Positions 1 through 12,469 are shown, counted from the stretch's first letter. The stretch: DNA of 64,000 nucleotides from Phoronis australis (GCA_002633005.1 NMRA01000021.1:844298-908297); one strand, 5' to 3'. A program made the numbers and translations. The notes: a model not told the origin generated them from the sequence alone.

Positions 1-140
1 CAGTGGCGGATCTATGATATCACAAGGGGGGGCCCAACATTTTGTCCGGCTGTAAGAATTTCCGCAAACTGAACCACGATTGTAGATGCGCATAGCACCG
101 AATGGGGGGAGGTCGGGAGGGGGGCAGAACCCCTCCCGCC
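1..140. mobile_element. Left end of a hAT-like repeat cut by the window edge
   Basis: The window opens with CAGTGGCGGATCTATGAT, the same terminus that bounds the short elements at 42684 and 24626. A GGGGGGAGG tract follows. The partner end was not located. Confidence 0.4.
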
Positions 141-249
141 AGGAAATGTTTCTGTTTTTACCTCTAAAAATCAAGCATTTTCCTTGATTCCTGAAGTATT
201 ATTCAAGAAAAAAGACAAAAAAAAAACGGAGAACGTGTCAAACAGGAAA

Positions 250-330
250 AACTGCAACTATCAAAGACTCGAACTCACGACCTGGCGATTAGCGCAATTC
301 ATTCTACCTTTTGAGCTGACACTGATGCAA
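250..330 (-). repeat. tRNA-derived SINE or tRNA pseudogene
   Basis: The - strand carries an A-box-like TCAGCTCAAAAGGTAGAA and, about 30 bases later, GTCGTGAGTTCGAGTCTTTG, which fits the RNA polymerase III B box. The anticodon stem does not fold well, and an acceptor stem is not convincing, so this is more likely a SINE head than a working tRNA. Confidence 0.45.
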
Positions 331-1182
331 TTGCATCTTTGAGAAACTTCACGCAGTCCATGCGTGAGGGTGCAGCATTGCGTGAGACAGATATCACTCC
401 GTTTCTTAGGTATTCCTTCGTGCGCACGTGAACTGGTCGAGGGTCGGATAACATGGGACTTTTGCTGACAATGCCGGTCACGAAGGGTTCCCTTGAGTTT
501 ATGCCAACCTTAAATAAATAAATAACTTAGTATGCAAATTTGATAGAATTGCTCTTTAACTCAGCCCTAATACATCTTCATTCGGCGAATTTCATCGCAA
601 TTTGATTCACGCCACTTACTATTATGAATTTGACCATGACTTTTCCCTTACTAAGAATTTAACTAATGCTCGTGCTTGAGGAAATGTACTAAATTGTTCT
701 TGGTGAAAATTCGTCTCAAGAATGAATAAGTTGTCAATTTACATGTCGAAAGAAAAATGGATGTCAACAGAATAGGATGCATTTTTGACGAAATGGTATG
801 GGAAGTGAGATTGTTTCAAAAATTTTTGTAGTTCTGCCTATACTGCCGACTTTCTTCACTCCACTTTTTCTGTTTGCTACACTGGGGCGTTTTTTTCTTC
901 ATTGGGCCTCACGATTATCAAAGACAACGCCTTGATATGCAGCTGAAATTCGGCTTAATTGTATTCCACCAGGTTTTTGCCTATATACATAGCAACAGAC
1001 ATGCCACCTGTCAACTTTTCTTCCTTATTGACCACGAGTTCACCTTTTTTATTACACCAAAGTGCCAAAATAAGAAGCATAGTTGGTCTGTTTGTTTCTT
1101 TGAAATCGCGTCGGTGATGCGGTATTTAGTTGCTCACTTGTTAAAAACAAAATTCATCCGACAGGAGCAAAATGGTGGTGGA

Positions 1183-1280
1183 TTTGTGTTTGTGTGTGTG
1201 GGGGGGAGGGGTGCGTGTGCGTGGGTGAGTGTGGGTGGGTGGGTGGGTGTGCGTGCGTGCGTGCGTGTGTGTGTGTGTTT
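1183..1280. repeat. GT/GGGT/GCGT microsatellite
   Basis: Mixed GT, GGGT and GCGT repeats; an open frame across it is not credible. Confidence 0.85.
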
Positions 1281-2954
1281 TGTTACTCAACGTTTACCAG
1301 TTTCGGATGGAGGAAGGTATGACAATGTCGCACCAGTCATCTTTTTATCCTCATTAGCGACATCAAAATTAGACATGTGGTCAAAATCTTGCATGTTGCC
1401 AAACGAGAAGCACACGCTGTTCATTATGATAGCAAATTTCACCAATAAAACAGTGTTTTAATAGAATTTCGGAGCAAACACCGTGTTGTTGTATTTGTTA
1501 CAGGTTATCTTACGGAATACTATGAATATTGTAAGGAAAAATGCAAATTATTCAGCTTAAGTTGAATCTAACCTCAGAAGGTAACAGGTTAGTGCCAATG
1601 ACTTTTCAACGGGGGCATCTCCAGTGGAATGTAAGGAATTCGACCCTCTGAACATGGTGAAGCCAAAGGTTGAAACCATGCAACGTAGGCCTACACCAGC
1701 ATTCCCAACGGGCAAGGAGCAGGATAGATGAACAAAATCAGCATTGCCGTCAACGGGAATTAAGAAATTGTGTGCTTCTTATCTCAAAAAATGATTTAAA
1801 CTTGGAACATTAAAATACATTTAAAATTGCATCAAGACGAGCCTGCGCCTACGAGTGCATTGCAAGTGGTGTTGTTTCCGGTGATACGTACAAAGACTTC
1901 GACGAGTGCACGAGAATAACAGCGTCATACCTCATTGTCAAGGTCCGTCCATAGCATGCCAAAACATTTTGTTACTATTAAGGCAACCAATATCTTGTCA
2001 ATAACCAATAATGGCCAAAAGAGGACCTACGCTAATCAAAATCGGCTGGTGCCAACACATTCCCTTTCCGTACCTCCCTGTTAAGCTTCTTCAAAATTTT
2101 TCCGGTCGTCTTGCAATAATTAGCAACAATGACTGTCTTGCTACGGTAACTGTATCCAACCGAAAGTCAACGGTGCTGGCACATTCCTGTACCAAATTTC
2201 ATCGTGAACGACTAAGAGGTTCAGTTTAATATCATCGACGGAGAAGCAAAGCTGATGACAGACGCTTGAACATATATATCCACAAGTGTTTAGGAGTGTA
2301 AAATAATAATGGCCACTACATGAGCAATCGTTGTCGTCTTACAAAAACTTGACTGATTTTCATCAAATCCGTCTGGGAACTCCTTTAAGGGGACTAGGAA
2401 ATACGGCCGCTGGTGCAAGGAAACTGCCGAAAACAATGGCTGTCGTGATTTTGTCAGTAGAATTTTGTCAGTTAACTTTTGTAATGATCTTTTCAGTGGT
2501 CAACCAAGGAACACTGAAGATACATTTTGAGCCAAAAGTAAAAAAAACAAAAGTCCCAACAGAGGGCAGTGTTACTCAGATCCGTCCGAAAGTCTTTCAA
2601 TCCAGCATCTAAATCAAATACAGGTGCAAGCTAGTTTTCTAGGGTTAAATTATTGCCTCTCGAATACAGACATAATCTCCTGAAGTCGTGTCCGATGCAA
2701 AGTATCTACAGTGATATTTGTCCATGATAACTTGGTTCGATTGTTACATCGCCACAGTTCCTGAATTGACTTTTTATCACTTTAAATGCGCTCTTGCAAA
2801 TATTCACCCTACCAAATATGAGAAAACCTACCAAATACGAGAAATAGAATCTCACTGAAACGTCAGCTCCAAATGTACTCACTTTTTTGTTACAAACAAT
2901 GAAACTAACACCTTTTTTATTCACCCATATACATGTGTATGTATATGAATGAAA

Positions 2955-3735
2955 TATGGCTTGGGCTACCTGCGTCGTTCACCAACGTTGGGATGTACTG
3001 AAAGTCGACGAAACTTGTCCTATCAGTCTCATCTGTGGTAGAAGAATACAAAGCTTCCAAAGTGCGAGCCAGCATCACTCTGCGGAATACATCTGACCAG
3101 CCATCAGTAGATGCAGAAACCAGTCACACACCGGCAGAAAGTAGTCCACCACCGTGTCAGAGATCAGCGAAGCAGACAGTCGGCTTAGGCACAAGCAATT
3201 AATTAAAATAGCTTGCCAGGATAGGCAAGGACTGGGCTACAAGACCGAAAAGCCAACAAGGAAAAGATCAAAGACTCAGACAGACATAGAATAATCAGGG
3301 AAGTTCAATTGTCAGAGATCGAAGAAAGGTATGCCCGAGCAGTCTGGATGGGCCAACAAAGGGAGTGGACAAAGTGAGACAACGCCTTGCAAAGGTAAAT
3401 CAAGTGGGATGATTTGTGGAAGATGTCTCCTCTGAAAGCAAATTTCCTCATCAGATCTGTTTTAGACTTACTGGATACACCAAGCAACTTGCTACTTGGG
3501 GGTTTAGCGTGTCAACACGAGCTGTATCCAGAGGGGACGCGGATGCACTTTAGAGTATTCCTATCATCTTGCAGCGCAAAATTGGCATCATGAAGGTGCA
3601 CCTACTGACACAGCCAGGTACCGAAGAAATCAAGAACAAATCAAAATCGCAATACCATCAACAACCGTCAGACAGAGCCTGCTCAACTGTGTTGTACCGC
3701 CTGCTAGAGATGGTCTTGGAATAGGGGCGAAATCA
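2955..3735 (+). pseudogene. Decayed C-terminal part of a non-LTR retrotransposon
   Basis: The region reads as a worn coding tail. WDDLWKMSPLKANFLIRSVL followed by DLLDTPSNL (about 3407-3492) is the segment that precedes the zinc-knuckle-like C-x2-C in many LINE polyproteins. Next come a degraded Cys/His part and a stretch resembling RHDQVLK. Stops and shifts break it. The foldback element begins at its 3' edge. Confidence 0.5.
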
Positions 3736-4751
3736 TTAAAGTCCTTCTCTCAAACTGCCCATGTGGTTCCAGTATCCGAAAATACTTACTACATAAAATC
3801 TTATTTTCTACACCCTTTCTTTATATTCTTTTCGCCTTTCTTGCCAAAAGCCATTTTTGAACAGTACTTGACCCTTCTCTCTGAGCGTATCATTACCGGT
3901 TGTCATCGGTTATTTCCGTACCCATATTTCCGAGCATATTTTGAGCACATTTATCACTTAATGAGTAACAACTGCGAGGCTGAAATTTGGTGAACACTGC
4001 TAAATCGTGCAGAATAGTAAGTAAAGTTATGTCTAACTAAATGTTACCGTAATTTGTTGGCAAAACAATTTACACAAAGTTTTAAACTCGTAACTCATCC
4101 CGATGTCCTCCAATATGGCCGACGCGATCCAAACAAAGTGACCCAAATTTCGCCACAAAATTTGCAATAACTTTACAGTGCTTGCCCCGATTTTGATACT
4201 TTTTCGATTTTTACTGAGTAGAATGTACTACCTTTCCGATGATAGCAAAGTACTTTTTCAAAACGAGGAAAAAAATAAAACCGAAAAAATAGGTTCAACC
4301 CATATTGGTTCCTAGGTTCCACCGGCCTACGTAAGGAACTAAACACCAATGCTATTTTAACATACTAAGTACGCGTAACATTCCAAAAAAAATCAACGAC
4401 CACAAACTACAAACTATAAATACACTACATATGCAAACGATTCACAATATATTACTAATAAAACAAAATAATGAAGACTTTTCGAGCAAGCCATAGCACA
4501 TTCAGTTACAAGGAAAAAATGGCGGCGTTCAGGACAAGTTCCTGAACTGATGAGCCGGAAATGTGGGTACGGAAATAACCGATGACAACCGGTAATGATA
4601 CGCGCAGAGAGAAGGGTCAAATACTGTTAAAAATCGCTTTTGGCAAGAAAGGCGAAAAGAATATAAAGAAAGGGTGTCGAAAATAAGAATTTATGTAGTA
4701 AGTATTTTCGGATGCTAGAACCACATGGGCAGTTTGCAAGAAGGACTTTAA
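3736..4751. mobile_element. Foldback element with inverted arms of about 190 bp
   Basis: The left arm (3736-3930) and right arm (4555-4751) are near-exact reverse complements: TTAAAGTCCTTCTCTCAAAC pairs with the end GAAGGACTTTAA, followed by CTGCCCATGTGGTTC, the TATCCGAAAATACTTACTAC region and CGGTTGTCATCGGTTATTTC. The 620-base centre has no supported gene. Such arms suggest a non-autonomous DNA transposon; TTAA occurs at both tips but cannot be shown to be a target duplication. Confidence 0.75.
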
Positions 4752-5235
4752 GTTGGCGAGAAAATAAAAAATGCTGCGCGTGTTTTTTGACTGAACGCAA
4801 CCTAGGAATGTATCATTTGCAGTACGATGCCTTATGGATATCTAATTTCATTGTTTTCAATTACGTTCTATTCCATGTCAACTTCCAGTAGCCATGTTTA
4901 AAAGCCCCCGGTGGCCAACGGCCCACTATAACATATAACCTACATGTACCTGCAGTTTTGTCGAACCTGCAGTAGAACTGTTTATGTTTTAAATCCGCAG
5001 ATAGTGACGGCGGTAAATTATTGATATCTACAAATTAGTGTCGACATCGGTCTTACTGAAATGACTTTTGGAACCAAATTGGCATTGATGGATGATTGAC
5101 TATAACTAATCTCATGTTGCAAGCTAAGTTTAATCTGACCTTTTCATAATGTTTATGCGCAAACGTACAAAGAAAAAAAGATGGCACACCAAAGCTACTA
5201 ATATTTAAAACCCCAAGTTGTTTTTTACATTCCAG

Positions 5236-5856
5236 ACTTACAGTTTCATCAACGCCGCCGAAGCCCGGGAAATCAAAGTCACTTTAACGCCAGACGGTAA
5301 CAGAGGTTGTACGCACTTTTACCTATCAGATGGGGAGCCGTTGTTTTTTGATTCCGAAGAAGATACACTGAAACTCCACATCAGGTACATGCATTGTAGA
5401 CTTGACTTAATTTATACGGGGAAAAATAAAAGCAAGGAATACCGACCATTTTTATTTAGCGCACTAATTTCTCACTTCTGTGTGATGAAGTCAACGTAGA
5501 AACCCACTTTCCGTTTTGTCAGTGTCAAGTTGTTGATGGCTGTAACAACTTAGATCGGACAGCACATCAGCATTTCATGAAGTAGTGTCTGTCAAAATTT
5601 GGTCACGAGAGGATTTCAGTGAAATCTCACGTGGCGTAGTTATGGAAATTCCCCGTACACGCTATGGCTCGATGATATTTTCTACTTTCAGAAATTCGTG
5701 ATAGTTATTTGAGAGAGACGTTAAAGTGTAAGGCACTAGAATGACAATAATGTAAACAACCATTTGTTTTCAGGATGCATCAACGGTGTCTGGGGCTGTT
5801 TGCAAGAGGAATGGAAAAAACAGTGGATTGACTTGCAACTTTGCCGCAAAGATTGA
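5236..5856 (+). CDS. Probable 3' exons of an unidentified protein
   Basis: Exon 5236-5384 follows TTACATTCCAG and ends at GTACAT; it encodes about 49 residues including AREIKVTLTPDGNRG and FYLSDGEPLFFDSEED, an alternating beta-type pattern. A second candidate exon starts at 5774 after TTGTTTTCAG. In the phase that fits the first exon it stops after 19 codons (5831). In the next frame it gives a more protein-like Cys/Trp-rich tail (INGVWGCLQEEWKKQW) ending at 5856. One base therefore separates the splice-consistent reading from the better-looking one, which could be an assembly error or a decayed gene. No family is assigned. Confidence 0.4.
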
Positions 5857-6496
5857 AAATCAAGCAAGACCTATTTCAGAACAATTTTCTTATGATATGA
5901 CATGTAAACCGTTCAGTATTCAAACTTAGTTTGAATGAAACGTAGATGTATGTCGTGGACGGTGGACACCATCGAATAAAATGAAATTTTTACTCAGTCA
6001 CTGTAGACCTGCGGTGTAGTCCTAAAAATAATAGAGCTCACACTGGAGAACCACAGAGGTAAATAACTTGCATTATTTAGCAACAAGATGTGCTACTTCT
6101 ATGGAAATGAAGCATAACATGGAATACATGTATTAAAAATCAGATGTTGACAAAAAGCACAACATTATTCAAACTGCACAAGGCAGAAGGCAATACGAAA
6201 ATAAACATTGAACAATCAGCACGTCATGCGTTCAGACCACGTAAGCGCTATTATCAGGGTCAGGGTATGCGTTGGCACACATGTTACTCGTAGTTGGTTC
6301 CACAATGTCTCGACCTGAATGGCTCTGTCTGTATCCCATTTGAGAAATTGTCCTTGTTTAGCACAAGAGTGTAGATATACTTGTAGATTTACTAATCCGG
6401 CTGACAGCGTTTGTAAGTAGTCCTGCACCCCTTTTCTTTTCATTTTTCTCCCTTCGTGCGTCCCTGCGGATGGGCATGAGCTGTCTTACAACATCT

Positions 6497-7216
6497 CTTG
6501 TGGCGCTTTTTATTGCCCATCTTACCAGAGATTACCTATTATACTTTATTTACCTGTATTCACTTTATTGTAATTGTACTAGTCATAATAAATGACCTTA
6601 TATCACCTACCTCGGTCTCCTTTTCATTTCTTGTAACGAGTTTGCGACGCACGTATCATTTGTCTATTATTCGGGACATATGTCGATCATAAATGGTATT
6701 TCACTCGTTAAATATATTTATGTGAGAACATGGACCCGCCTTACTCCTTTTCCCCCTCATCTCGGTCTATTCCATTATTCCCATGTGCAGGACTACACGT
6801 CGTTTTTCCAGCCTTCGCATTGGTCTGCTGTTATCACGTGCCTCGAGTTTGGTCAGCTCTTGGCTCTCATAGGCTGATGATTGTCACGTGTCTTTAAGGG
6901 CGTTTTTCTTTGTTATTGTAACCTCGCTTTCAGTTCACTTTGTTCCGGCTACATTGCTGTACGTCAAAAACTCATGCAATTTCCCCACCCTCTTCCTGCC
7001 AGTATTCGTCATTCTCTCGTACTTTCACGTGGCCGGCGCATTTTATTGCCCATCTTACCAGAGATTACCTATTATACGTTATTTACCTGTATTCATTTTA
7101 TTGTAATTGTACTAGTCATAATAAATGACCTTATATTGCCTACCTCGGTCTCCTTTTCATGCTTGCGACGCACGTATCATTTATCTATTATTCGGGGCAT
7201 ATGTTGATCATAAATA
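6497..7216. repeat. Pair of 190 bp direct repeats
   Basis: 6502-6694 and 7033-7216 are about 90 percent alike (TTTTATTGCCCATCTTACCA, ATAATAAATGACCTTATAT, GCGACGCACGTATCATTT). About 340 bases separate them. The layout has the size of a TRIM-like mini-LTR element, but no primer-binding site or purine tract was found. Confidence 0.6.
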
Positions 7217-7984
7217 CTACAGTGTCGTCTTCACTTATTTCTTTGACGTGATTGCTTAGGCGTTTTCTGTGCTCTGATGGGATCGTTGAGTTGACGGGTT
7301 TGGATTTTGATAAAACTCTAAGCCGTGGCTGTCATGTTGACACATAACATTGCTTAGGAGATGACGTTCTCTCTCTTCAAGTTCCTTTACACTCTTTCAT
7401 TTGAATAGGTTGTTCGTGCTATGCATGCCTTTTTGTATATGGATTCTGCGCTGTCATCAGTCGAGTGCTTGACATTGTTAAGGTGGTACTTGGTAGCTTG
7501 CATACGTTACACAGATGTAGATCTCTTCAGCTGTAGGCAAAAATGGGTTCTACGTCTGTGGAGGATGCTCACTGTAATGCGTTTGCCAACGCCAGCCCAT
7601 GTTGGTGAGGGACTTGGCACTGATTGCTTCTAGACTCTCAACAATTATGGTCGTGAAGTTGTACACGGTTAATTCTATAGTGACTTTAGGATGCTCATTA
7701 TTGTAGAACCACAGCTTCATTATCTCATTAAGCAAATTTGTGTAAGTTGTTGCTAACATGCCAATCAACTTTTTATTGACCCGTAGTCAAATGTCAAGGT
7801 CATTCAGATCTCTTTAGGGCAGTTCATCTAAGAAGTTTATAAGTTTACCGTGAATGAAACGGATGTCTTACCGGACTGAACTTTAAGATGGGGTCATAAT
7901 GAGAATAGAGAATTTTATGACCGTCTTGTGGCTCCTTAGTATAGTTGAGATAAAGCGTTTCATTGCAAGATCAAAGAAGAGACT

Positions 7985-8400
7985 ATCGTAGTTTTAATTC
8001 AAACAGTACGCTCGTGACACGCGCACTCGCAGTTTCCTATTTTTGCGATCCAGTGGGAGATGATGGCAACTTCGCAACACAAAAATTTGTTCTGAAATTG
8101 AGTTTGCTGGTATTAAAACACTACAAACTTCTATGTCTAACGGAATGAAACCAGTTTCCATAATTTGTTGTGGCATGGAAGGAGATGAACAGTTGATTGA
8201 AGAATCAGCGAAAAAAGAGTCTGGCCAATAAGAGACGCTATATTTCATTGCTCCGAAAGCGGACGCATGAGATCGCTCTACTACTTCAGCAGTAGAGTGA
8301 CTGTAAAACGCCAATTTTGCTAACACCGGTAAATAATTCAGTTTACTCAACCAAGACTGTACTTTTTAATGACACTAAATTTGTGTCAGGTTTTCTTCGG
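7985..8400 (-). repeat. Dispersed repeat, copy 1
   Basis: Its reverse complement aligns with 38965-39355 along the whole length (GACACAAATTTAGTGTCATT, TTTCGGAGCAATGAAATA, CAATTTCAGAACAAATTTT). The shared frame around AMKYxVxYWP is open in copy 1, but nothing identifies a protein. Confidence 0.7.
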
Positions 8401-9050
8401 CCATTGTTTATCATCTGACAGTGTTTACGGGGGATCTAAATTGATACCTGATCGACTGGTGGGGTTGTTTTATAGTGTTTTGATTTACATTCGGTGATTT
8501 GAAACACTTTAAAGGTGAAGCGATCGTTAGAGCTGTTTCGATGAATCTGTAACAATCACAATAATGTTCTTATTCCATGAAGAATACTAGTCACGAGTTG
8601 CATGAGACGGTCCTGTATTTGAGATCCAGTTACTACTTGTAACTGAACTTGAAGAATGCTCATCAGAGGAAGAAACTGGAACTGTTTCACTGATCAAGCA
8701 CGGATGATCGGTTTATTTGGGCCACATTCCGGCCACTTAGGCACAAGTCGGATTTTTCCGTCAGATTCACCTTGCCAATACAGGTGCATTCTCTTTTGGC
8801 CTGTTATGATTTTCACGCACCATGGCTACAAAATGGAGAAAACCGGAAGAGCTGAGATTGATATAAGACATACCAAACATCGTCACTGCAATACAGAGAT
8901 CTATATAGCATGGAGTGGCTGTGTTTGGAGAAGTCAATTAGAGGTGCATTGAAAGATTTGTAAATCCGACAATTCCGTGTTCCTTGAAGAGCGTCACGAT
9001 TGTTCTCAACACTCTCAACACATCACAGGTACCCTTAATAATCCACTCGT

Positions 9051-9058
<8 letters not shown>

Positions 9059-9102
<44 letters not shown>
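9059..9102. repeat. TA microsatellite before copy A
   Basis: Pure TA repeat after a short CA run. Confidence 0.9.
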
Positions 9103-9105
<3 letters not shown>

Positions 9106-9136
9106 GTGGGGTACATATAATGCCCCACAATTTCAG
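9103..9136. repeat. Inverted repeat at the start of duplicated segment A
   Basis: AATTGTGGGG and CCCCACAATT face each other around a TA-rich centre, directly after the TA microsatellite. The same arrangement is at 11121-11153 in copy B. It may mark the edge of the repeated unit. Confidence 0.55.
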
Positions 9137-10759
9137 ACCTATCAGAAACTGTTATTTGGTATGCACAGTGTCTCCACGTGTATTTTCTCAACAACTTGGT
9201 TTCATAAGGACATCCTATATATAACTCTGATTAGGCTCTCCCAAAAAATGTCACTGTTATTATGAGTGCCCTGCTCCGGGCTGCCATATGTGACCTACGT
9301 TGGTACAGTGTTATGTAATGGCCATACAGGATAGTAAGTTACTTGACCTTCCACTGTAACAAGCCTCTGAGGTTTTGATTTTAGTGTTTTAGAGTTGGAG
9401 TGGAGACAAGTTTTACTTCGTTTTATCTGAAGCGAGTATGTNTAATGCCCATTAACTTAGTTGACCTTCCACTGAAACAAGCCTCTGAGGTTTTGATTTT
9501 AGTGTTATAGAGTTGGAGTGGAACATCCGTTTCAGAGTTTGAGTTGAGACAAGTTTTACTTCGTTTTATCTGAAACGAGTATATTTGAGTAGAAGATGGT
9601 ACATTCAAGATCCAAGTCTATGGTAAGTCTTTCAAATTTCTTAATATTTTGATTATTTAAGTTATTGCAAATTCATGTATCAGACTGGCATAATCATGAC
9701 TAACATGTATTTGGCAGGGCCCTAGAAACTATTTCTAATGCAGAATATGCGGCCAAATACTCGCATCTGTCCCTCCCAAAAATATTTCAAAATCTAACCA
9801 CCCCTTTATTATGACCTGAAGAATCTCTTTTACTATAAAAATTCCAGAGAGTTGTAGATTTCTTTGCTTTATATCGCTGAGAATAATTGCACTTCGTAAG
9901 ATTTTCCAGACTCACTGCGATATGGTACCTTTTCTAAGAGATTTCCTTACAATTAAATGGATGCCTTTCAATAGCGATTTTCCTACGAAATTCGTCCATT
10001 TTGTGTACTCGAAAGCTACAAAAGGCCCTCTAAGATGGAATCCCTGTATCAAATAAATAAGCAATAATTATACATATAACAAATTTTAATAAGAAGCATA
10101 TACACTGAAGCATATCGTGAGGCATTGAGTCAAATCACTCATAAAACTTTTACAGTTTGGTCTGGTTCAGTCCTAAATGTCAAGCACAAACTTTTCCTCA
10201 AAAAATGTTTTACACTTCAAACAAGCGTGGAAAATTAGCGACCAAAGGTATGCTGTATTGTTTGCCCAGTTCTTTAAATGTGAGTATCTTCTTAATGTAC
10301 CATGAAACAGTACATGTTTTCACACCGATTCAATGTGAGGGATCTAGTATTAACCTTAGATTTTTTCAACCCTTAAATGAAGCCTTTGAAATCAGTGACT
10401 GAAAACCAAATCTCAAACGTGAAATGGGAAATTCCAGGGTAAAATAATTTCCTGAAGTTATTTTGTGTGAGTTGCCAAAATATACAGGTTCTCAAATCTT
10501 TACTAACTATGTGCCTAGAATGTGTATTCACTAAACATATTTTCTGTTGTCATTAAAAGGACGGCACAAACACCAGACCAGACTATGTGAAAAACAACCT
10601 AAAATATCATTGAATTCTCTTAGCGACTTTGACGTCTGCTTAAAAGACTCAATAATTAAGGGATGGTTGGTCTAAAGGTTACGTGGCTCAAATGGTCAAT
10701 AGTCCGAAGAAGTAAGGAAATTTTATCTTGCGTTACCAACTCGGCAGTTTCCAAGAANT

Positions 10760-10990
10760 AACCGGGATATATAAAATACTGGGGCATATATCTAATGGGA
10801 TATATAAAGTTGCGGGGTATATAGTGTATACACCTAATGGGACATACATAACTGCGGGCTATATATTGTCCTGGGGTATATACATGTACCTAGTGAGGTA
10901 TATATAATTGAGGGATATATATTGCTCCGGGGCATATACCCAATTGGGCATATACAGTTGCGGGCTATATATTATATATATATGCCCCGG
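10760..10990. repeat. Short tandem repeat of GGG-TATATA units
   Basis: Units of about 40-56 bp built from GGGATATATAAA, TTGCGGG(C/G)TATATA and CTGGGGCATATA phrases recur five times between copy A and the second TA microsatellite. The repeats diverge from each other. No coding is seen. Confidence 0.65.
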
Positions 10991-11054
10991 AACAAGGTCT
11001 CAAAATTTTACCCCAATTCAAGGTTTCAGATAATAACCCCATATCTGTATACAA

Positions 11055-11121
<67 letters not shown>
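11055..11121. repeat. TA microsatellite before copy B
   Basis: About 65 bases of nearly pure TA dinucleotide with one TG interruption, matching the microsatellite at 9059-9102 in front of copy A. Confidence 0.9.
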
Positions 11122-11586
11122 ATTGTGGGGTATATATAATGCCCCACAATTTCACACCTATCAGAAACTGTTATTTGGTATGCACAGTGTCTCCACGTGT
11201 ATTTTCTCAACAACTTGGTTTCATAAGGACATCCTATATATAACTCTGATTAGGCTCTCCCAAAAATGGCACTGTTATTATGAGTGCCCTGCTCCGGGCT
11301 GCCATATGTGACCTACGTTGGTACAGTGTTATGTAATGGCCATACAGGATAGTAAGTTACTTGACCTTCCACTGTAACAAGCATCTGAGGTTTTGATTTT
11401 AGTGTTTTAGAGTTGGAGTGGAGACAAGTTTTACTTCGTTTTATCTGAAGCGAGTATGTTTGTGTAGAAGATGGTACCAAGGAGTGTAGTAGTATAGGAG
11501 AGTTCACTTGTGAATTCGCTGTTACCGCTACTATTAGCGCCGCCAGGTGGTGAACAAGCAACTGTCAACCAGGAAGCGCCAAAACA

Positions 11587-11684
11587 ATGGGGAAGGACGC
11601 ACTTTGCAGTGCGATAAATTGCACTAATTCATCCACGACAAACCCAGACGTGTCATTTTTTAGATTTCCTAAGGATCCGGAAAG
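11587..11684 (+). pseudogene. THAP-domain first exon inside the P-like element
   Basis: ATG at 11587 opens a frame with C-x4-C (CSAINC, residues 7-12) and SFFRFPKDPER (23-33), the standard start of a THAP zinc finger, ending at a GTAAGT donor after two bases of a codon. THAP modules bind DNA through a C2CH zinc site; here it would recognise the transposon ends. The next exon cannot be read in the phase this donor needs, so the gene is broken. Confidence 0.7.
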
Positions 11685-12260
11685 GTAAGTTTTATCTGTT
11701 ATTCAATAATATGATACATTGTCTTTAATTTTGTGTGTTCTGTTCACGGTTGTTAGACAAGTCGATCGCAGTCCCGGTGCCACTCTGTTGTCTGCAGTTT
11801 AGGCTAGGCCTACACTGCAGACAACTAGGACTATGATTAACGTACGATGTGATCGTCAGCTTTTTGGAAACTTGCAGTTCAAGTATTCCAAATCAAAATG
11901 TCACCCGAACGATCGCAGGGATAATTTTACGAAAACATACCCATGGCCATGGGTGAATATAAATCATTGTGGTGACACGGCCATGGCACAATCACAGCCA
12001 CACAGCCTCAAGTGTTTCATTAGTCAAGTTAGAGAATCTGTGGATCTTGGTGAAAAGTTGTGCGGCCCTTAAAATATCCGTGGATCGACATTTAAGTCCT
12101 AGTTTTTTTTACTTTTGACACCAACTAAAAACGCTTTTGTCTCTATCACAATCACAGTACGACAGGACTTCTGTAGTGTACTGTAGTTTAGTGTAGGCTA
12201 CCAGTGTGAACCTGGTGAGTATGAGGTTTGTTCCTGAGTCCCTCATTGATTTCTGTTCAG

Positions 12261-12469
12261 GTGAAGCACTGGGAGCTGACCTTATGAATAGAGATGCAAC
12301 CTACTTGTCCAAGAACTGCAACTTATGCTCTTATCACTTCGAGGAGTCCATGTTCATGAATGAAGAACAAGCTGGTATTGAATGCAGTGCCCGAGCAGTA
12401 TTTGATGTCCCGAATCCACCAAAAATGAGGATGTCAAAAAGTTCTCCGGAAATTATGCTACAGCTGTGA
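12261..12469 (+). pseudogene. THAP-domain second exon, frameshifted
   Basis: After a TTCTGTTCAG acceptor the open frame shows ADLMNRDATYLSKNC, then LCSYHFEESMFMN (the C-x2-H half of the zinc site) and AVFDVPNPP, all THAP landmarks in order, then a stop. The conserved Trp that should precede ADL lies in another frame (KHW at about 12264-12272) and the five to six residues between them are missing. Joined to exon 1, the second codon is TGA. The picture is a small out-of-frame deletion plus a base loss. The missing transposase part shows that this copy cannot move itself. Confidence 0.65.

Larger units (their letters stand above)
9059..10757. repeat. Duplicated segment, copy A (with empty insertion site)
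   Basis: From a TA microsatellite through AATTGTGGGG and onward, this stretch matches 11055-11477 plus 14171-15313 with scattered substitutions and small indels. Copy A carries an extra partial internal duplication at about 9443-9560 (repeat of the GACCTTCCACTG..GAGGTTTTGATTTT block). N bases at 9442 and 10758 mark weak assembly points near the join and the end. Confidence 0.8.

Noticed and set aside
874-1461. 195-codon open frame on the + strand
   Set aside because: A third of it is a GT/GGGT microsatellite and the rest shows no domain, no splice context and unnatural composition.
6868-6905. CTGATGA core resembling a hammerhead ribozyme
   Set aside because: No GAAA after a stem II and no closing stems, so the fold cannot form.
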